DNA of 64,000 bases from Chiua virens. Its lineage: Eukaryota > Basidiomycota > Agaricomycetes > Boletales > Boletaceae. Below, one piece after another: positions 34,429-45,201 of the stretch (its first letter is position 1; the number at the start of each line of letters is the position of its first letter). The notes beneath the pieces were generated by a model that was given only the letters and a program-made list of their open reading frames with translations, searched no databases and was not told the DNA's origin. The stretch spans positions 1,860,001 through 1,924,000 of the forward strand of contig JAHNUO010000008.1 of NCBI GenBank assembly GCA_019787685.1, given 5' to 3'. The translations under genes were made by a program, and so were the position numbers.

Positions 34429-35354
34429 TTATTTCAAGACTTCTTCCGTCCCCGGATACTTCATCCCTGGACACTTCTTCCTCCGCTATCTCCACCATCT
34501 TCTTTGCCTATTCGAGGTCACTTCGACTTCGGTAGATCTTCCACCATTCGAACTTCAACCCGCTTCTATCCCCTTCCGGCCGCTCCGCTCGGCAAAACTC
34601 GCACCGCCTCCCTCACCGCCTATCGCACTCGACCCTATCTCCGACCCCGGAAGTCTCTTCGTTGTCCGGCCCGTTTCTCTGTTTGATTGCCCACTGCAGA
34701 GGATCAGAATCCTCCCGGCATATCACCGGACATTACGATAGAAGCAGCTTTCGCACTGCGCATAACCTTAGTCCGGGTTTAAAATCGGATAACGTTGCTT
34801 TCCCGATAGTGCACTACGGGGCGTATTAGCAGAGCGCTAGAGGCTGCTACGTAGAACGAATCGATAACGTTCACTGTAGAAGGGATACAGTTATTGCCCT
34901 CCTCTTCGAGTAAAGAGTGTACCCTGGTTCCTCCCCGGCAGTGGTTGTTGAGTTATCGCAGCTGCCAGCCTTTTCCACCTCCACCGTCGTAGCGCGGTTA
35001 AAGCAAGATTCCGTTTTCACTTCCAAGGTGTTGCTGTCTTCTCACGTGCCTTAATCCCCGTCCTACCATTCCCCGCCGCGAGCTAGTCGAATTCGAGGCC
35101 TTCCCCGGTCTTCTAGTTCAATACACCCGCATCACCGAAAATTCCGGCCGAGTCTCCTTCGAAAGGCTCGAACTCGTTGTCCTGGACCGAGAACTCCTAC
35201 TACAGTTCGACGTCTACTTCCGTCGTCTCCGGGCCCTCCGCGAGTTCCTCCACAACCCATCGGAGGCTAACTTGCAAATCCTCATCGACCACTTACTCCC
35301 GTTTCCCCAAGTCCCCCTCTATCACCCCGAGCCTAGACCAGGTGGTAGATAAAT
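34429..35354. other. Long leader upstream of gypsy gag
   Basis: About 900 bp between the left LTR and the gag ATG. I see no TGG-type primer binding site at the LTR edge, so priming may be unusual or I failed to place it. The last 115 codons before gag are an open frame without an ATG (see findings). Confidence 0.5.
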
Positions 35355-37198
35355 ATGTCTTACATCGATCCAACCTCTCCGTATTCCAGACCGCAGAGTC
35401 GCGCGCCTTCTCGTGCCGCAACTATCCACGCCCCTGTTCCAACTTCGGTTGTAAATGTTGGGGATCTCGGAATGGATACATCGACCCCAAAAATCCCCCC
35501 GCTGACTCAGCCACTTCGCCTGGGTCCGATCGCACGAGACGTGCAGGATTTCCTCCTACTATATCGGAACTGGTACAACGGTTTCCAGAAAGGGGAGATC
35601 AACCCCCCTCCGATCCCATACTGGATGAACATGGGAGAGGAAGACCGTCTCGACCCATCCAATGAGGTTGTCCCCGAAGGTAGAGGGGCTGCACAATCCT
35701 TCTGAGAGCCTTCGCGCTCGATAGGGAAGTCGATTGCTGCGAAGCCTGAGCCCTTCGACGGCAACAAGGAGAAATTCGTCCAATGGTACCGGACGGTAAA
35801 GAACTACTTCCAGGGTTTCGGTGTGGAGCCGAGTTCCCAAGAAAAGATCATCATAGTGTTGTCTTATATGAAAGGCAACAACCCTGCGGGACGCTTCGCC
35901 GACTTTTATGTCGAACAGGAAGGGCTGAACCACGACATGTACAGGCAGTTCGAGAGCAAGCTGTTAGAGACCGTGCGACTCGGAGGTAGCCAACTCCGGA
36001 TCTCCGGAGTTGTAACGTCGGACGGGACTTGGCTTCACCGTATGTGGTGCGCCCTTGTCACAGTCTGTCCCTATATTTCGGACGTGCGGAAAACGGAGGT
36101 AGATATATGACTCAACACATAAAGTGGAGTCGAGCGGAGTAAAGACCGTCAAGGTCTTACGGAGTGTTCGGAGTGAGTCGTACAATAAACTAATATTCAG
36201 ACTAAGGGTACACAGTCATGGTACTACAGTTTATATACTCGGAGTGGAATGGAGATTAGTAACGGAGTTGGTAAGAACTGAGTAAGACGGAAGATCGGGA
36301 AACTACATAGCCGGAGGTAAGTCGGGTACTGAGAAAGCCGGAGCTGTGCTCATAAGCGAGACACAGGTTATGTACTAATATAAAAGGAGGAAACATATAT
36401 ACGTAACGGAGGTCCGGGGTCGCGGAGTTGCGTCCTGAGGGAGATCGACCCGGAGTTATCGTCTAAGAGAAACGGAGTTATATCCGGAGGAATGGAGAAC
36501 GGAGTGGTATATGACACAAGCTAGTCGCCTCGTTCCAGCCAGCAAATATTGTCTGCCAGGCGGAAGAGAAACTCCAGGGCCTGAAGCAGGACCTGTCGAA
36601 GAAGGAAGCCGTCGAAGACTACTTCGTTCGGTTACGTCATTTGGTCATGGAGGCCAAATGGGACGTCACAACCCACGCGCGTCAATTGATCTCGATTGCC
36701 AGGAAGGGCATCAGGAACGAGGTCGTCGAGCTCGTGGAGAGATCAAACTTCCAGCTGTTGATGGACGAGAACCCTGTCTTCAGCAAATGGGAATCCGCCT
36801 TGGTTGCCACGGATATTACCCTGAAGGAGATTGAGAACAGGAAGGGCGAGAAGGCGTCAGGGTATCGCCGCTATCAGCCCTGGCAACCAGCCCGTCAGAA
36901 CACTGTCCCAGCGAAGCCGGCGGCTTCTTCGAGCAGCACTCAGACCGCCCCGCACCCGAACGCGACCGGCACCTTTGGTGGCCAAGGAGCCCCGATGGAT
37001 ATCGGAAAGGCCCGCGCAGAGGGAAAATGCTTCACATGCGGCGATCCTTGGCCCTGCCAAAAGCACATTGGTATGCGACGCCCAAGGCAAGCCCGGGAGT
37101 TGGTGATCAGGGGGCAAACAATATCGTACTATTCGCAAGATGAACTCGTAGCTAAGATCGCGGACATTGAAAAGGATTTTACAGAAGAGAAGCATTAG
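35355..37198 (+). pseudogene. Gypsy gag, interrupted
   Basis: ATG 35355 (MSYIDPTSPYSRPQSRAPSR) opens Gag. A TGA at 35703-35705 interrupts it; the same frame continues with KPEPFDGNKEKFVQWYRTV and FFADFYVEQ-like FADFYVEQEGLNHDMY to FESKLLET at 35972. About 566 bp of foreign or intronic sequence follow. Gag resumes with PANIVCQAEEKLQGLKQDL, DYFVRLRHLVMEAKWDV, a Gln/Pro-rich linker and the knuckle CFTCGDPWPCQKH near 37030, and ends at TAG 37196-37198. Pol is open from about 37174, one base back relative to gag, so the two frames overlap by about 25 nt, fitting expression of Pol by -1 frameshifting. I could not name a slippery site. Confidence 0.75.
35973..36538 (+). other. Interruption inside gag: nested insertion or retained intron
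   Basis: About 566 bp of non-coding sequence rich in CGGAG (sixteen copies by my count). It begins GTGCGA after GAGACC and ends TTCCAG before CCAGCA. Removing exactly that GT...AG span rejoins gag in phase. No obvious target duplication was found. Confidence 0.55.
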
Positions 37199-40100
37199 CT
37201 AGACCTGTAGCTTCTCCGATTCCTAAGTTAGATACTTGTCATAAAAATCGTTTTGAAATTCTATCTATTGAAAACGACAAGTCTAATGAGGTCTGCGATA
37301 AGAACGAGAAAACACCAGTAGTCAAAACGATCTTGAAAAGAGATCATCCGTTACCTGACAAGAAAGGAAAGCGAATTCAGGAGAAGGAGGTTGTAGCGCC
37401 CAGCGCTCCCCCAAAGCCTGAACAAAAAGGAAGACGTGAGGCAGCACCTAGAGAGGCTGAAACGTCTGGTCGCCCGTCGTGGTTGAATACGGTTGATCCA
37501 TGGTCAATTAAATGGATCAGAAACATGTGCATAGACAAACCCGAACGTGCTGAGAAGCACTTAATGTCTTTCGTACATGAATCACGTAAACCGGAAGTCA
37601 CGCGACAATTAATTGATGAAATTAAGGAAATGAACGAGGAAGCTGCAATGATAACCATCAAAGAATTGCAGCAGAAACCTAAGTTCATCAGAAGATCGAC
37701 GAGATCTTTGGTGAGACAACTCGATGTCAAAGCCAAGATCGAGACGATGGATGGTTCGCATCTCCTAGCGGACGCTCTGGTGGACTCTGGATGCACAGGA
37801 TCTTCGATAGACACGAAGTATGTGCAAAAATATAAGATCCCTAAACAAGATCTTCCTCGAACAATCCCTGTCTACAATGCCGACGGTACAATGAATACGT
37901 CCGGAGGTATTAGTAGTTTCGTCACGATCTTCATGGAAATTGGAGATCACAAAGAGAAGATTGATCTGGCCATCACAGATCTAGGCACGAACCCGATTTA
38001 TTTGGGTTATGATTGGCTTAAAAAGCACAATCCAATGATAGATTGGGAAGCAAATACGATTGACTTCCCGTGCCAAGATCATGATGTCCCCGGATTGATT
38101 GATATTGAAGAAGACGAGTACCCGGAGTGTACTCGAGCTTGGAAGGAGGGTGATCGCATCTTTGCGGTTAATATTGACCAGTATGGAGCAGAATTGGCAG
38201 TCGATGCCAAATCAAAAATGACAGTTGCGCAAGAAATGGACATAAAACACAAGCAAGCGCACTATGCCCGTACGTTCGAAGAAACCGTACCAGAGACGTA
38301 TCACAAATTTAGAGATGTATTCGAACCAAAGATCAACGATGAGTTGCCACCGAGACGCCCCTGGGATCATGCAATCGAATTGATTCCCGGCGACCACAAG
38401 ATCGATGGAAAGATCTACAATCTCTCCCTTGCCGAACAAGAGGAACTTGATAAATTCCTCGAAGAGAACCTGACCGCTGGAAAAATAAGGCCTTCCATGT
38501 CACAGTTCGCTTCACCATTCTTCTTTATCAAGAAGAAAGACGGCAGACTAAGACTGGTGCAAGACTACTGAAAGGTTAATGCCATCACCGTGAAGAACAG
38601 ATACCCGCTCCCGCTGATCTCGGAGTTAATCGACAAACTCCAGGATTCGAATTACTTCACCAAACTAGATATTAGGTGGGGTTATAACAACATTGGAATG
38701 AAAGAGGGAGACGAATGGAAAGCAGCCTTCCGTACCAATAAGGGGCTGTTTGAACCGCTCATCATGTTCTTCGGGTTGACAAATTCCCCGGCAACCTTTC
38801 AGACGATGATGAACTCCATCTTCCGTGATCTAATCAATCAAGGACACGTGTTGATATACATGGATGACATCATCATCTTCACAAAAACCCTAGAGGAGCA
38901 CGAAAAAGTAGTGCAACAGGTACTTCAGCGACTTTGAGAGCATAAGTTGTACCTAAAACACTCGAAATGTGACTTCAACGTAAAAGAAGTCGAATACCTC
39001 GGGTTGATCGTGTCGCACCAAGAGGTCAAGATGGACCCCGCTAAAGTCGATGGCGTACGAAGTTGGCCACAACCGACGAATAGAACAGAAGTACGAGGTT
39101 TCCTCGGATTCCTTAACTTCTATCGCCGCTTCGTAAAGAATTTCGCCGCGATAGCGAAACCACTCAATGCTCTTACCTCGGAAAAGAACGAATGGAAGTG
39201 GTCCGAGCAATGTCAGACAGCCTTCGAATCACTGAAAGATGCGATTACGACCGGGCCTGCACTTGCCGTTCCTTCCCCAGATGGCCTATTCCGAGTCGAG
39301 ACAGATGCATCACAAGAAGGCATTGGTGCAATCCTTTCACAGAAGCAAGATGATAACATCTTCCATCCTGTTGCCTTCATTTCGAAATCCCTTAATGCAG
39401 CAGAAAGAAACTATCATACTGCGGATTTAGAAATGTTAGCGATCATCTTCGCTCTGAAAGAATGGAGGCATCACCTTATTGATGCAAAAGAACCCTTTGA
39501 GATATGGACGGATCACAAGAACTTAGAGTTCTTCAGAAAACCGCAGGACTTATCCCGCCGACAGGCGAGGTGGTCAGAGATTCTTCAACTCTACCACTTC
39601 ACCATCGTGCACAGACCTGGGAAGTCAAACCCTGCAGATCCCCTGTCTCGAAGACCCGACCACAAGAAGGGGGATAACAACAATAAGAATGTCGTCCTCC
39701 TTGCCGAAAAGCCTTTCGTAAGAGAAATGACCTTCGAAGTCGAACCAGAGATAATAAAGAAGGCGAAAGCCCGAGAAGAATACTGGTTCGAAAAGGATGG
39801 TCAAATCCTATGGAAGGATAAGGTTTATGTCCCAGAGAAATCAAGGGAGCAATTGATCAAAGACAATCACGATCATCCCCTTGCCGGACACCCCGGAATC
39901 AAAAGGACAAAAGACCTTTTAAAGGCAAAATACTGGTGGCCCTCGATGTATAAAGACGTCGAGAAGTATGTGAAGGGTTGCGATCGTTGCCAGAAAACGA
40001 AAGTATCGCATCTGGGTTCAAAGACACCGCTGAACCCTCATGACGTACCTAGTCATCCATGGCATACGATCTCCGTGGACATTATCGGCCCACTTCCCGA

Positions 40101-41316
40101 ATCTAACGGATGAAACGGCATCTTAGTCGTAGTAGACCGATTTTCGAAAATGGTCCGATTATTCCCCATAAATACAGACATCACCGCAATGGGAGTCGCC
40201 AAGATATTCGTGGAAAATGTATTCAAACTCCACGGCGCCCCTAAGAAAGTGATTTCTGACCGCGGATCAAACTTCGTCTCATCATTCATGAGGGAGTTTT
40301 ACAAATGCCTTTCCATAGAAGGAAACCCGTCGACGGCTTATCACCCTCAGACGGACGGACAGACCGAGCGTATTAACGCCGAGATCGAGCAATACCTCCG
40401 GTTGTATGTGAATCACAGACAGACCGACTGGACGGAATGGCTCGCAATGGCCGAATTCACTCATAACAACGCGACCACGTCTTCTACAGGATACACCCCG
40501 TTCCTGTTGAACTACGGTCACTCCCCTTCCATTTTTATCAAAGAACCGAGACCTATCCGCAACCAGACCGCCGCGGAGTTCATTGATAAAATGAAAAGGT
40601 CGAGAGAAGTAGCTTCGTTCGCATTGGCCCATGCGAAAGAAGACATGAAAAGGTTCTACGACCGATCGGCCCGACCTTCGAAAGAATACCAGAAAGACGA
40701 TCTGGTTCTTCTCGAAGCGACGAATATCTGAACCGAGCGACCTTCCAAGAAGCTCGACGATCGTCGTTACGGACCTTTTAAGGTCATCAAGAAAGTGGGA
40801 AGAGCAGCATACGAGCTAGCTCTCGACAAGAAATGGCGAGGAGTTCATCCGGTTTTCCATGAAAGCCTACTTCATCCTTACGTCAAAGGGACCTTCGCAT
40901 CCCAAAAGACATCTCCTCCTCCTCCGCCAGTTATTGTCGCAACCCAACCAGAACATGAGATCGAACAGATCCTCGATAGCCGAGAACGCCGAGGAACGAT
41001 CAAATACCTCGTGGCCTGGAAAGGTTTCCCCAGAGAGGAAAACGAGTGGAAGAAGATCACGGATCTTCGGAATGCCACTGCTACGGTGCAGAAGTTCCAT
41101 CGTGAACACCCGGAAGCAGTTCGCGGACCGTATATCCATATCTCCCGATCCATGGAAACTGATGCTCCATGCGATTGTCCGATCTGCCGCAACGTTCCTC
41201 TCCCTACTCCCTCTCCGATGTTCACAGACCCTGAGTTCCTAGAATTCAGGAAAATTTATAACCGATATGACTCCTCTTTCTTCGAGTTCCCAACTCGTGC
41301 GGACGCTTTGTCCTAG
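37199..41316 (+). pseudogene. Gypsy pol with chromodomain, four internal TGA codons
   Basis: Continuous frame from about 37174 to TAG 41314-41316. Order: linker; aspartic protease LVDSGCTGSSID near 37780; reverse transcriptase from GKIRPSMSQFASPFFFIKKK near 38480 to YMDDIIIF near 38860; RNase H ETDASQEGIGAILSQ near 39298; integrase zinc region HPGIKRTKDLLK...CDRCQKTK near 39890-40000; integrase core around VDIIGPLP, ISDRGSNF and HPQTDGQTERIN with the expected D, D and downstream E; and a C-terminal chromodomain (EIEQILDSRERRGTIKYLVAW) near 40960-41040, thought to guide insertion to modified chromatin. TGA codons at 38569-38571, 38935-38937, 40111-40113 and 40729-40731 break it. Three sit where the family usually has Arg (DY-R-K, RL-R-EHKLYL, NI-R-...RPSKKLD). 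No indels needed. Confidence 0.92.
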
Positions 41317-41327
41317 AAGGGGGATAA
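41317..41327 (+). promoter_or_regulatory. Polypurine tract of the gypsy element
   Basis: AAGGGGGATAA lies between the pol stop and the right LTR, the expected site for plus-strand priming. Confidence 0.75.
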
Positions 41328-41646
41328 TGTCAGAACTCTAATTTCTATTTCCTTTTCTTCATTTCATATTCGTATTACCCCGAACCCTCCAGAATGATCA
41401 CACGTCATTGCTTATACATTTCGTAGAATAGCATGGAACGTTCACGAACGATTGCGACATACTGATGTCATACCCTTTTCCATTTATTCCTTTACATAGG
41501 AATTCCTTCTATATTCCCTTGGTCCGTGCTAGCTTTCTGAATTGTATATAAGTAGTGTAGTTTTCTGTATCGTTTCCTTAGTCTTGAAATCATTAGCACT
41601 TCGCTTCTGATATTGGGAGTGACTGATCCTTATAAGTTTCCTCACA
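41328..41646 (+). repeat. Right LTR of the gypsy element (319 bp)
   Basis: Direct repeat of 34114-34428, TG...CA ended, followed by GAAGA (41647-41651), which matches the five bases before the left LTR. Confidence 0.92.
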
Positions 41647-42775
41647 GAAGAGCATATGCATGATGCAGAGTTTTTAGCATGGCCTCGACACTGAACATTA
41701 CCGAACCCATGGATATCAGGTGTTGATACCCATCACTTAGTTTGTCAGGTCATGTCCTCCTGGGCGCTGGAGGAAGGGTACGACAAAGTCATCGGCAAGG
41801 TAACCATCCCAGAATTTAGTTCACGACATCTTGTCAGCATTTTGCACACATATACCCACTCAACGTGAGCCATCCCTATGACGAGTATCATCCAATGACC
41901 ATTGCTGCTTAGTAGAATTGATCATTGTCAATTCGACATAGGAATGCTATGCACGTGTGGGACGTTGGTGGGTTGAAATGCATATGTGATAATGTAGTTC
42001 CAAGTGAGAACTGGTGGATGCAAGACACGTCTAATGCCACCAGAAAGCGCATATATGCAGCGCTTGTGGCAAGACGTAGACTTGTGACTGTCGGCTGTTC
42101 AGGCAGCGTGGAGGGACATGGAGAAACGATTCCCCTGCTAAAGTTGCAAGGGGCGACGGCATTTTGGGTTCGATCGGTCAAGTTCGCATAGACAGCAACA
42201 CACACACATCACAACCATCCGTACCTTTGGCCAGACTCGGAGTTGGATACGTCGCGAATACCTCACAAGTCCCAAAACGTGAGCCATCCCCGTAGCGAGC
42301 ATCATCCAATGGCCGGCATCCGAAGACCACCGATCACCGTCAACTCGTTCAGAGATGCTATGCACGCGTAGATCTGGAGGGGGTATCTCAAACATCGCAA
42401 CAAATGTGGTCAAAAGGTGCAAAGCTTGAGTTGATCATGACATGGGATACTGTTTGTTGCTGCGTGAATGCAGACACGATTTCAGAGACTGATACCATGC
42501 ATCGAATGGAATCTGCTCAGATGCAGGAAATGGAACCACATCGCATGTGTAAGCGGAGGGAAGATGAGTCGCCAAGTGAAATTTATGTAAGTGCCTCAGT
42601 ACGTCATCCGTCTCTCCGACGCCCACGTCAAAAGCAAAGGTGAATAATAATAAAACTCGAAAAATAACCCCGAAACTAATAATAATTACACGCGCAGAAA
42701 TCAAATGCCATAAACAACGTAAGCGAGTCCATAAGGACACGAGCGTTATTTCGCCGCAACGAAGTAAAGTCTCAT
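41647..42775. repeat. Degenerate duplicated flank right of the gypsy element
   Basis: Holds two units related to the one left of the element: GTGAGCCATCC plus CATCATCCAATG or TATCATCCAATG at 41869 and 42280. Both are followed by (G)ATGCTATGCACG. A TTCCAAGTGAGAACT near 41998 matches TTCCAAGTGTAGAACT near 34085. No intact coding region seen. Confidence 0.5.
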
Positions 42776-43996
42776 TTAACAACCCATTGTAACTCCATTG
42801 TAAGGACCATCGTGGTCGTCGAGGTCGCCATCCCAGATTTCAGGCACGTCGCCGACGATGCATTGCGTGCTCGGGTTGTCCTGGCCTATTTAATTATAAT
42901 GCGCGTCGGTCTTCCAGATAATCGATGAAACGATAGGACTTACCTGGGCAGCTTGCCCACTCGCCACTGTCCTCGATGTGCACCTCCCCAGCGGGGTGGA
43001 TGTAGCCCAAGAACATGCCGGGACAGATTGGAATAGGGTCCTCTTCGTTGTTGATATGAGTCAAGTCGCACGTAGCATCCACGTAGTTGGCGAATGCTTG
43101 GTTTCCAACACGAGGAAGACCGTAAACGACAGTCCGGAAGGTTGTTCCCTCGGGTAGCCAAAGAGGGAGATACACTGAGTCGAGAAGTGAAATAGCCGCA
43201 CCTAGAGACAATGACAATATTAAGGCGAGCGTTATCCTCGGTTAGTTGAGATACTTACCCAGAGAGTGGCCGACCATGGTTACAGACGTCGTGTCATACT
43301 GGGACATAGTTTGCTCCACGGCGGCGAGGATATCCGTAGCGGTACTGTCACAACAATTCAGATGGGAAGATGGGGATATGAAACAATGCGTACTCCGCCT
43401 GCTCATCGGCGAAACCACTGTGGCATTCAATATCGGAGCTGATTCCAGGGAAAAGCGAGGAGTCCAAGTTCTCCAAGAAGAAATCTGCGTCCGTGACGAG
43501 GGACTCCCTGGAAGGTAGTAATTTAAGAAAATGCGGGACAAATGTAATGTGTAATTGATCTCACATCTCCTCAGGGTTTGTTCCCTGGTGGGCGACGATG
43601 ACGGTGTCGAAACTGGGGTCATATCCCACATACCCTGCGCGTTCCGAGCATTAGTAAATCTCCCCTTGGATAAGTGAGTATCTTACAGTACTGAATGGAG
43701 TCACCATCACCACCAGAGGCGACAGGTTGGAAATCAGGGTTGGCCTCACAGTTGGCTGCATTGAACGGGGTCAGTCAACATTTTACGGACGACTCGTTTC
43801 GAATGGACGTACATCCGCAATCCCACGCGAGCGTCTGGGAAGGCTCACAGTATGCAGTGCTCGCGTACCACGTGTATGGTGTGAAAACATCGATCTGCGT
43901 CGTCGTCAAAGCGGTGATTGATTGTCTGGACGAGAGAGCAGGTGTGGCCCGGACGGCCGTGACACCGAGAAGAACAGCGGCAAGGACGGAAGACAT
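42776..43996 (-). CDS. Secreted class 3 lipase, copy 1 (intact)
   Basis: Alpha/beta hydrolase of the fungal lipase (class 3) family, expected to be exported and to cleave acyl glycerols or related esters. ATG 43996 gives a signal peptide (MSSVLAAVLLGVTAVRATPA), then SITALTTTQIDVFTPYTWYA and STAYCEPSQTLAWDCG. Exons continue with PDFQPVASGGDGDSIQY, YVGYDPSFDTVIVAHQGT, DADFFLENLDSSLFPG, TSVTMVGHSLG (nucleophile Ser in GHSLG), ISLLDSVYLPLWLPEG, VVYGLPRVGNQAFANYVD, NEEDPIPICPG (acid) and YIHPAGEVHI (His), ending with CIVGDVPEIWDGDLDD and a TAA at 42776-42778. The triad order Ser-Asp-His is complete and splice sites look normal. First of four same-strand paralogues. Confidence 0.88.
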
Positions 43997-45201
43997 CGAG
44001 AGCTTGTAAGGGTCTAACATCCTGACCAGACCAGTATATATATGTTCTCGAGTGCGGCATCGTATAATTAGCAATGATGGTAGAAGACACGGCTCTGTGG
44101 CCAGAGTACCATACGATGAGAATGAGTCGGGCGGCGTTCAAGTTGTTGTACACAATGAGCACATGGTAGGGAACCTGTGTGAGGAGGTCAGGTTCGTCCT
44201 TGTTCGCTGTAGCAGTGGCTCATGGGAATAAGGTATCAGAATATACTTGTTTAGTGTGCACACGTGTTCAGCAACTGCAATGTGACCACTCGCACCTATC
44301 GATAGAGTGAAGCCGAAGACAATACAAGGGTCCCGAGAAGCAGCGAGAAGGGAAATGAGGTCGGATCAAGAAATCCTATATCCCCAACGAACGTGCAAAC
44401 TCTCCACGAAACTATCTCCAGCTCGTGAGATTTTCAGGCACTGATCCACACACCGATCTAAACATGGTGAGCGTGGTGAATGAAGGGCCAGATACAGTTT
44501 TAAATTCTGCCTTGGCTTCGTCAATCATAACGACGCGACAAGACGCCAGTGATTGACTTAAGATCGGCTAGTAAAAGTTGTTACCCGAGGGCGAGCGTTC
44601 AAGCACTTGAGTCAGTCTACCTTCAAATTCAACTGCCAACGAACCCAATATGTTTGGACCCGTGATCCGCGTTCCTTGACATTTAAAATGTTTCGCTCAG
44701 AATCCCTCCACCTGACCGTCCTGTTGCCAACGCTGATGATTTCGAGGTAAAAATGGAACTTGACACCCAAGTTATGCTCTGGATGCCATGTGCTTCGCGC
44801 TTCAGGCCAAATTTAGGGCGGCCCAACATTAAAACGTGTAACTTGTTGCTATGATTGATCGTGCAAAAGATCAGAGAAATTGAAACTAGGCCGGGCCATG
44901 TGGAACACCGGCGACGGAATCATTCACAAGGTTGAAAGAGGTTATCGAGTTCATATTTCCAAAACATGAAATACTCAACTTCGTAAATCAAAGCATTTTG
45001 TTCCACTCGAGTGGTTTAACTAATTTTTAGTATTGTAGATAAGAAAGGAAGGATCTCTTTGCCTTCTACACTAATAAGGTGGGCGAAATAGGATCTCAGC
45101 CTGCGAGACTGGTGACGAAAGTACTAAGGGCACACGCACGAGTCGACGGCGAGACCTTGACAGCCCAGGCGATAATACAGCAGGCATGCTAGATGCGTAA
45201 C
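43997..45201. other. Spacer between lipase copy 1 and RPB7
   Basis: Contains the lipase promoter (TATATATAT near 44035) and the RPB7 3' flank. I see no gene in 44200-45150 on either strand. Confidence 0.5.

Larger units (their letters stand above)
34114..41646 (+). mobile_element. Ty3/gypsy chromovirus, full length, 7.5 kb
   Basis: Complete-length LTR retrotransposon. LTRs TGTCAG...CTCACA (315 and 319 bp), 5-bp target duplication GAAGA at 34109-34113 and 41647-41651, a polypurine tract before the right LTR, Gag with a Cys-rich knuckle, and Pol in the order protease, reverse transcriptase, RNase H, integrase, chromodomain. That order defines the Ty3/gypsy chromoviruses. The two LTRs differ by one CpG-site substitution and a 4-bp indel by eye, so insertion is young. 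Five in-frame TGA codons and an about 0.55 kb interruption of gag mean this copy cannot make its full proteins. Confidence 0.93.

Noticed and set aside
38569..41316. Reading gypsy pol as five separate genes
   Set aside because: All pieces are in one frame, separated only by TGA codons within conserved domains; it is one broken gene.
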